From Ophiocordyceps camponoti-saundersi (nom. inval.) (Eukaryota; Ascomycota; Sordariomycetes; Hypocreales; Ophiocordycipitaceae): a DNA stretch of 64,000 bases. Location of the stretch: positions 62,001-126,000 of the forward strand of contig PDHQ01000071.1 of NCBI GenBank assembly GCA_003339415.1. The letters are read 5' to 3'. This document shows, one piece after another, positions 59,158 through 64,000 of the stretch (its first letter is position 1; each line of letters opens with the position of its first letter). The notes under the pieces were generated by a model. That model saw only the letters and a program-made list of their open reading frames with translations, was not told the DNA's origin and made no database searches. A program made the translations under genes and the position numbers.

Positions 59158-59585
59158 CGTGCGGTACCTTTCTTGTGTACAAAGCTGCGATCGTACATAC
59201 ATACGTTTTTGCATTTTGGTTTCTGAGTGTCTGCGGCGGGATCCTTGGACGAAGAGACTTGATATCATGATGAGGACCCTAGACGAGCAGCAGTCATTGG
59301 GGTTAGGGTTGCGGATATCCGTACATGGTGGTAGGATTAGGAGTGTTAAGCTCGATACCCACGTGACCCACTGTCTCATCTATGCAGCCAGGCCAGGTTA
59401 CGATACGGCATGATTAATACGAGGCCAGGGGCTTTCCGACAGGCCATGCTTGGCGTGATTTCTTTACACCATACTGATCATCGTTCCTTACTGCAGATTT
59501 TGAGCCATTCAAAGGTAGAATCCTTCATCTCTCGAGTGGCGACACAAGCAACAGAGACTTGTGTAATGGCGGCGCGTCTCTGGCC
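59158..59585. promoter_or_regulatory. Promoter region of the Cdc1/Ted1-like gene
   Basis: 428 bp with a telobox on the plus strand (GGGGTTAGGGTT, 59299-59310) about 280 bp before ATG 59586. Nothing else seen. Confidence 0.5.
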
Positions 59586-61658
59586 ATGATTATTGACGAC
59601 GTGCTGGACCGAAGACGGGTTTGGGCCTGGGCGAGGCGAGGCGCCGCGGCCATGGTGCGGCAGGCCGGACGCAACCTGGCGGCGAGGCGACTGTTGAGCT
59701 TCCCGCATGGCCTCGTCCTCGTCTGGATCCTGGTGCTTCTCTGGGGTGAGCGGTGGATATTTGGGAGCAAGATAGGGGCCTGCGACTGGCAGCGGTGGGA
59801 GCGCTGGGTGAGTTCATTTATACTCTGGTTTCATAAGTGTGTCTTTACTCATGGCCTCTGTCTCTCACTACAGCCCAAAGACGCGACGCCTCACCGTGTC
59901 ATCTTCATCGCCGACCCGCAGATCGTCGATGCGCACTCGTATCCCGGCCGGCCGTGGCCGCTGTCGGCGCTGACCGTGCTCGTGACCGACAACTACATGC
60001 GACGCGGCTACGACGCCCTGCAGCGACGCCTGCACCCGGACAGCCTCTTCTTCCTCGGCGACCTCTTCGACGGCGGTCGCGAGTGGAAGACGGCCAAGGC
60101 GGGCTTCGTCGACCCTCACTGGGGCACGCGCCGGCCGCTTCAGGAGCAGAAGTTGCTGAAGTCGTGGCATCGCAAGTACGGCGAGGGCTACTGGCTTCGC
60201 GAGTATCGTCGCTTCAGCGACATCTTCTTCCGGCCGTGGAACGTCGGCGGCCGTCACCCCGGTCCCTGGCAGAGGGGACGCAAGCTCGTCGCCAGCCTGC
60301 CTGGGAACCATGACTTGGGCTTCGGCGCGCAGGTCCAAGTGCCGGTGCGGGATAGGTTCGACGCCTTCTTTGGCGACGTCAACCGTGTCGACGTGGTTGG
60401 GAATCATACCTTTGTCTCGGTCGATTCCGTCTCGCTCAGCGCCGATACGTCGAGGTATAAAGACGGTCACGACCTGCGGCCTATCTATGGGCCCGTGCAC
60501 GAGTTTCTCGACCGTGTTCAGTCAGTCAAGAGGAAGGCGGTCCGGCGCGAGCTGGACGTCTGGTACGGTGCCGAGGTCGGCGGTGGCGGCGGCACCCAGC
60601 GTTTCGCACATGTTGTCGAGGATCTGAACAACGACGACGACGACGGTCACTCCACCCCTTCTTCCTCTTCTTCCTCCACCTCTTCTTCGTCTTCCTCATC
60701 CTCAGCCGCAGGCCCCGACCTGCCGACCATCCTACTCACGCACGTGCCGCTGTATCGAGCTCCGGGCACGCCATGTGGCCCGCAGCGTGAGCACCGGCCG
60801 CCGCTGAAACCACCCCGAGGCCAGAAAGGGCCCGTCATTCCGGACCACGGCAACGCCATCTCCGTCACGGCCGGGTACCAGTATCAGAACGTGCTGAGCG
60901 AGGAGGACTCGGCTCGGCTCGTCAGCAGCGTCGGCAACATCACCCACGTCTTCTCGGGCGACGACCACGACTACTGCGAGCTCGTGCACAGCGAGGCCTT
61001 GGGCCGGGTGCGAGAAACGACGGTCAAGAGCTTCAGCATGGTCATGGGCGTCTCCAAGCCTGGCTTCGTCATGGCCAGCCTCTGGAATCCGGTGGATGCC
61101 GAGGGGAGGCCGCTGCCAGGCGCACCGCGGGCGACGATGCAGACGCACCTGTGCCTGATGCCGAACCAGTTGGGGACGTTCGCCAAGTACGCGGCGCTGG
61201 CGGCGCTGTCGCTCATCGTGCTGGCCGGTCGGGCGCTGCTGGTGCCGGTCCTGCATCTGACGCCGTTTGCGCTGGAGCCATCGACTTCATCAGGCAGCAA
61301 GGTCAAGTATTTTGACAGCAAGAAAGCCAAGGCGGATCCTCCCCTCTCGGCTTCGAACACGACCACCACCCGGTCATCGGCAACGGACGAATGGAACGGC
61401 AACGGATCTCATCGATGGGGTCCACGAAAGGGGGGTAGTCGAAAAGGAGGTGTCTACGGGTACGGAGGCGGAGGAGAAGGAGGATGGGCTGGACCTCGCA
61501 TCACACTCGACAGGGACTTTTACGACGGGGGGAAAGCTAGGAGGAGGGCTCGTAGCAGGAGGGCTCTCGTCGTGCTGTGGAACGAGCTTTGGACTACGGT
61601 TTGGAGGGTAACTTGGATGACGGTCTTGGTTTGGGTTTATCTGGCTAGGGAGGGATGA
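59586..61658 (+). CDS. Cdc1/Ted1 (PGAP5)-family metallophosphoesterase, ER membrane
   Basis: Exons 59586-59807 and 59874-61658 give 668 residues; the 66-bp intron (GTGAGT..CTACAG) is stop-free and a multiple of three. After an N-terminal basic segment a transmembrane helix follows (FPHGLVLVWILVLLWG). The calcineurin-type catalytic motifs lie on the lumenal side: IFIADPQIVD, FFLGDLFDGGREW, LPGNHDLGFG, LLTHVPLYR and FSGDDHDYCE. A second hydrophobic helix is near residue 535 (AALAALSLIVLAGRALLVPV), and the tail is Gly/Arg-rich. Yeast Cdc1 and Ted1 and human PGAP5 remove ethanolamine phosphate from GPI-anchor mannoses and affect Mn homeostasis and ER exit of GPI proteins. A Ser/Thr run (nt 60649-60705) is an insertion in a loop. 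The first ATG in frame (59586) was taken as start. Confidence 0.88.
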   Translation: MIIDDVLDRRRVWAWARRGAAAMVRQAGRNLAARRLLSFPHGLVLVWILVLLWGERWIFGSKIGACDWQRWERWVSSFILWFHKCVFTHGLCLSLQPKDATPHRVIFIADPQIVDAHSYPGRPWPLSALTVLVTDNYMRRGYDALQRRLHPDSLFFLGDLFDGGREWKTAKAGFVDPHWGTRRPLQEQKLLKSWHRKYGEGYWLREYRRFSDIFFRPWNVGGRHPGPWQRGRKLVASLPGNHDLGFGAQVQVPVRDRFDAFFGDVNRVDVVGNHTFVSVDSVSLSADTSRYKDGHDLRPIYGPVHEFLDRVQSVKRKAVRRELDVWYGAEVGGGGGTQRFAHVVEDLNNDDDDGHSTPSSSSSSTSSSSSSSSAAGPDLPTILLTHVPLYRAPGTPCGPQREHRPPLKPPRGQKGPVIPDHGNAISVTAGYQYQNVLSEEDSARLVSSVGNITHVFSGDDHDYCELVHSEALGRVRETTVKSFSMVMGVSKPGFVMASLWNPVDAEGRPLPGAPRATMQTHLCLMPNQLGTFAKYAALAALSLIVLAGRALLVPVLHLTPFALEPSTSSGSKVKYFDSKKAKADPPLSASNTTTTRSSATDEWNGNGSHRWGPRKGGSRKGGVYGYGGGGEGGWAGPRITLDRDFYDGGKARRRARSRRALVVLWNELWTTVWRVTWMTVLVWVYLAREG

Positions 61659-61964
61659 GGTATAGAGAGAGAGAGGTGTGTGTGCGTGTGTTTGTTGATG
61701 ATGGTGTTGAGTATGTGATGTTATCGAGTATGTACATATGTGGTAGGATTTCTGCTGCGAGTCAAGTCGTCTTTGGCCTTGGTATCGTCATGTAGGCGAG
61801 TGAGTGTCTTTTCCTTGGTGTTTTATAGCGGTGATTTCTCTTGCTGTGTTTTGCCCGTTGAGTGAGTAGGTGATGAATCCCTCGTCGGAGATGGGAGGAG
61901 GACGTCGCGATACCCAGCCATCTCGTCGTCCATCTTCAGCCCTCAAACTCATGCCCAAGGCATA
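61659..61964. other. Convergent 3' intergenic between the Cdc1-like gene and cdc26
   Basis: 306 bp with GAGAGA and GTGTGTGTG simple sequence (about 61665-61693). No gene. Confidence 0.5.
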
Positions 61965-62153
61965 TCACCCGCGAATCCGCTCCGCCCTCGTCTTCTCAGC
62001 AGTAACCTTGGACGACCCCCCCGCAGAAGAAGCAGCCTTCTCCCTCTCCCTCTCCCTCTCCTCGCAAGCCTGCGCCTCAGCAGCCCTCCGATCCTCATAG
62101 GAAGCGACGTCCTCAGCCGTGAGCGTCAAAGTCGTAGGTTTCCGTCGAAGCAT
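61965..62153 (-). CDS. cdc26: Anaphase-promoting complex subunit Cdc26
   Basis: Minus-strand ORF of 62 residues from ATG 62153. The N-terminus MLRRKPTTLTLTAEDVASYE matches the hallmark of the Cdc26/ANAPC subunit (an MLRRKPT start that inserts into the Cdc16/APC6 TPR superhelix). An acidic/basic helix rich in Glu and Arg follows (EEREREREKAASS), ending KTRAERIRG. Cdc26 stabilises Cdc16 in the APC/C ubiquitin ligase in the nucleus. The open frame extends upstream without a better start; the extension is Lys/Glu-rich and reads through a T-rich leader, so I reject it. Length is typical for a fungal Cdc26. A short 3' exon cannot be excluded. A longer frame on the opposite strand is a shadow. Confidence 0.8.
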   Translation of the reverse strand: MLRRKPTTLTLTAEDVASYEDRRAAEAQACEEREREREKAASSAGGSSKVTAEKTRAERIRG

Positions 62154-63083
62154 TTTTTTTTCTTTTTTTTTCCCACTCTTCTCCTCTTTTGTTCTCTTCT
62201 CTTTCACCTTCTCTCCTTTCCCTTCTCTTTGATCGCTGTAAAAAGGGATCCTTCTTTCGTATGGTTCAAATCTCTCCTCCAAGATGGATTTGCTTTCCTT
62301 GTCCTTGTTTTTTTTTTTTGGTTTCACTTCGTTCTCTCTCTTTCCTTTTCCCTTTGTGAAAGACGAGAGAGGCCTTTAAGCCTTCAGGTGCGGTCGTTGT
62401 GATGAATGGCGCGCTAGTCGACTCGAGAGACGACGTCAAGTCACACTCACTCACTGCATGGGAGACGCGCCTCATTCACGCGTATACGAATACGAAGACT
62501 CGGCTTACATACTCATTTTCATCCGATGACATCTGATGTGTAGGGTAAGTAACTACTCACCTCGAAGACGGCACCCTGCCTGCCAATCACACGACTTCAC
62601 ACAAATGACCAGGGCATGATGCATTTACCTACTAGGTAATAACCTCGGTCAAGGGCTCAGCAAGGTAAACGGGTATAATTTTCCAATAAGGCGGACCAAA
62701 ATAGACCGAAATTAGAACGATCCCAAACGCCCCCAACACCAATCCTGCTCGTCACACTCATCATCATCATCATCTCGCGTCAGCAGCATCGCCTCAGAGC
62801 TGCCCAGGAGCTGTCTCCTCTACATGGATGAACAACGCCCATTACACCGTAGCCCGCATCAACAACAGCCGCCGCCCGAGAAATAGGAGATGAAAGGGGG
62901 AACGCTTGTAGTCAAGGATAAACAGAGAAGGGGAGAGGGGCTTCAAAGGAAGAGGAGCAGAGATCAGGGATGAAAGACGAAACCCGTAACAGAGGGATAT
63001 CAGAAAAAGAGAGCAAGTGACATGATAATGGCGGGACGAGACAAGAGAAGAGAAACGACGACAAAAGAAACAAAGAAACGTCA
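62154..63083. other. Intergenic: cdc26 5' region and 3' flank of the next minus-strand gene
   Basis: Poly-T/CT-rich sequence directly upstream of cdc26 (62153-62350), a CAT run (62757-62774) and no ORF with recognisable content. Confidence 0.5.
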
Positions 63084-64000
63084 TCAAAAAACTCCTCCAT
63101 AGCAGAATTGTCGCTCCCACCGTAGAAACTCATTGAGGTCGTGCTCCAGGTTGCACCCCATCCGTGCCACCTCCGCCGCTCCCTCCTCCGGCACCTCCTC
63201 GCCCACCACCAGCGGTCGCCGCCCGTCAACTGCGCCCCCCTTCTTCCCCTCGCCCGTCTCCTCCCAGCGGTAGAAGTGAACGGCATCGTCGCGCCGCGGC
63301 CGTGCCTCGTCGCAATGCACCGGAATCGGCAGGTCCGCGTCCCTTGCCGACGGCCGCCCCGTCTTCGCCGGTCCCGAGCTTCCGCCCGCCGCAACCAGCC
63401 GGCCGTGCGTCTCGAAGCCAAATGTTTCGAACCAGGCCGCCATCTCGTCCGCCATCTGATTCTGGTCGTCCTCGTACATGCCCGTCACCAGGTCTCCCGC
63501 GCCCCCGAGGATGGCCATGTGAAAGGCCACCCAGTCCACCGTCTCGTCCCCGTCCTGACCGAACCCGGCTGTCTGGGGTCTGGGAAAGGCGATTGGTCCG
63601 TGGCGAAAGGCTCGGTTCGCAGAGGAGAGTGGCGTGCTCTGTAAGTAGACTACCTCATCATGCTTCTTAATGCCAGTCCTGGCGGCCTCGGATATCGTCG
63701 ACAGCAGCCGTACCGTAGGCGACGGTCTGGCCAGCTGTCTCGCCAGGCTCTTGGGAGGGGGCGTTGGAGGGGGCCCGTCTTCGTCTTCTTCGCTCTCCCC
63801 CTCCTCGGGGTTCGTCGAAGCTGGCGACGCTTGGTCCGAGTCGTGGTCGGCGGGAGGAGGTGGTGTAATCAGCTTCTCCAGTTGAAAGGGCCCGTCTGAC
63901 TGCTCCGTCCACGCACTCTGGCTCGAGTCGGTCGACCAACGGCCGTCTTGTGACGACGTCCCAACAAGCTCCTCTCGATCATGCTTCAGCTTCTCCAACT
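63084..64000 (-). CDS. Unidentified protein, 5' partial at window edge
   Basis: Open minus-strand frame of about 305 codons that runs off the right edge; the first codons in the window are not an ATG start. The visible N-terminal half is acidic, Ser/Pro-rich and disordered (SQSAWTEQSDGPFQLEKL; NPEEGESEEDEDGPPPTPPP). The C-terminal half looks folded: DWVAFHMAILGGAGDLV, DEMAAWFETFGFETHGRLV, DADLPIPVHCD, and the end CNLEHDLNEFLRWERQFCYGGVF. I do not recognise the family. The well-behaved composition and codon periodicity (strong third-position C on the minus strand) support a real gene. Other-strand frames here are shadows. Confidence 0.65.
   Translation of the reverse strand, partial: LEKLKHDREELVGTSSQDGRWSTDSSQSAWTEQSDGPFQLEKLITPPPPADHDSDQASPASTNPEEGESEEDEDGPPPTPPPKSLARQLARPSPTVRLLSTISEAARTGIKKHDEVVYLQSTPLSSANRAFRHGPIAFPRPQTAGFGQDGDETVDWVAFHMAILGGAGDLVTGMYEDDQNQMADEMAAWFETFGFETHGRLVAAGGSSGPAKTGRPSARDADLPIPVHCDEARPRRDDAVHFYRWEETGEGKKGGAVDGRRPLVVGEEVPEEGAAEVARMGCNLEHDLNEFLRWERQFCYGGVF

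Noticed and set aside
61870..62100. Plus-strand 76-codon ORF after the Cdc1-like gene
   Set aside because: Antisense to cdc26, whose MLRRKPT signature is decisive.

Overview
This is a GC-rich window from the nuclear genome of a filamentous ascomycete. Most genes carry several short introns (about 48-130 bp) with GTAAGT/GTGAGT-type donors and CTGAC-type branch points. The gene repertoire fits Pezizomycotina: a PNP-NACHT-ankyrin receptor, a highly reducing polyketide synthase, a DUF7732-like surface protein, Rlm1 and Osm1 with a fused cytochrome b5. Protein style and gene order look like Sordariomycetes, possibly Hypocreales, but that is an inference. No tRNA, rRNA, CRISPR array or intact transposon was recognised.

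Layout, left to right. 1-4142: 3' part of a PNP-NACHT-ankyrin (NLR-like) gene. 5394-6410: small secreted or GPI-anchored DUF7732-like protein. 7094-11224: TFIID subunit TAF1. 13688-15661 (-): glucose/hexose transporter of the MFS. 17616-19687 (-): soluble fumarate reductase Osm1 with cytochrome b5 tail. 20642-21160: single-FAS1-domain protein. 21625-23669 (-): MADS-box factor Rlm1. 23.7-33.0 kb is gene-poor and holds a 57-bp poly-C tract, two orphan minus-strand ORFs (25981-26811 and 30319-30882) and nothing else convincing. 32995-37401: TFIID subunit TAF2. 38300-43446: corepressor Sin3. 44423-45816 (-): acetoacetyl-CoA thiolase Erg10. 46602-54970: 15-exon reducing polyketide synthase with a frameshift in the DH domain. 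55465-59157: PhoD-like phosphatase. 59586-61658: Cdc1/Ted1-type metallophosphoesterase. 61965-62153 (-): APC/C subunit Cdc26. 63084-64000 (-): unidentified conserved-looking protein that runs off the right edge.

How the genes relate. Two TFIID subunits (TAF1, TAF2) and the Sin3 scaffold lie within about 36 kb, together with the cell-wall-integrity factor Rlm1. Erg10 and the PKS share a 785-bp divergent promoter, but no other tailoring, transport or regulatory gene flanks the PKS, so it looks like a lone and probably decaying PKS. The most unusual items are the PKS frameshift and altered DH motif, a perfect Rlm1 site beside the poly-C tract upstream of rlm1, telomere-box motifs near promoters (one followed by a TATA box where no protein gene is visible), a GC-AG intron and a poly-C intron in sin3, and the recently duplicated ankyrin modules of the NLR-like gene.

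Exon coordinates were worked out by hand from splice signals and frame continuity. They are internally frame-consistent but not confirmed by transcripts.
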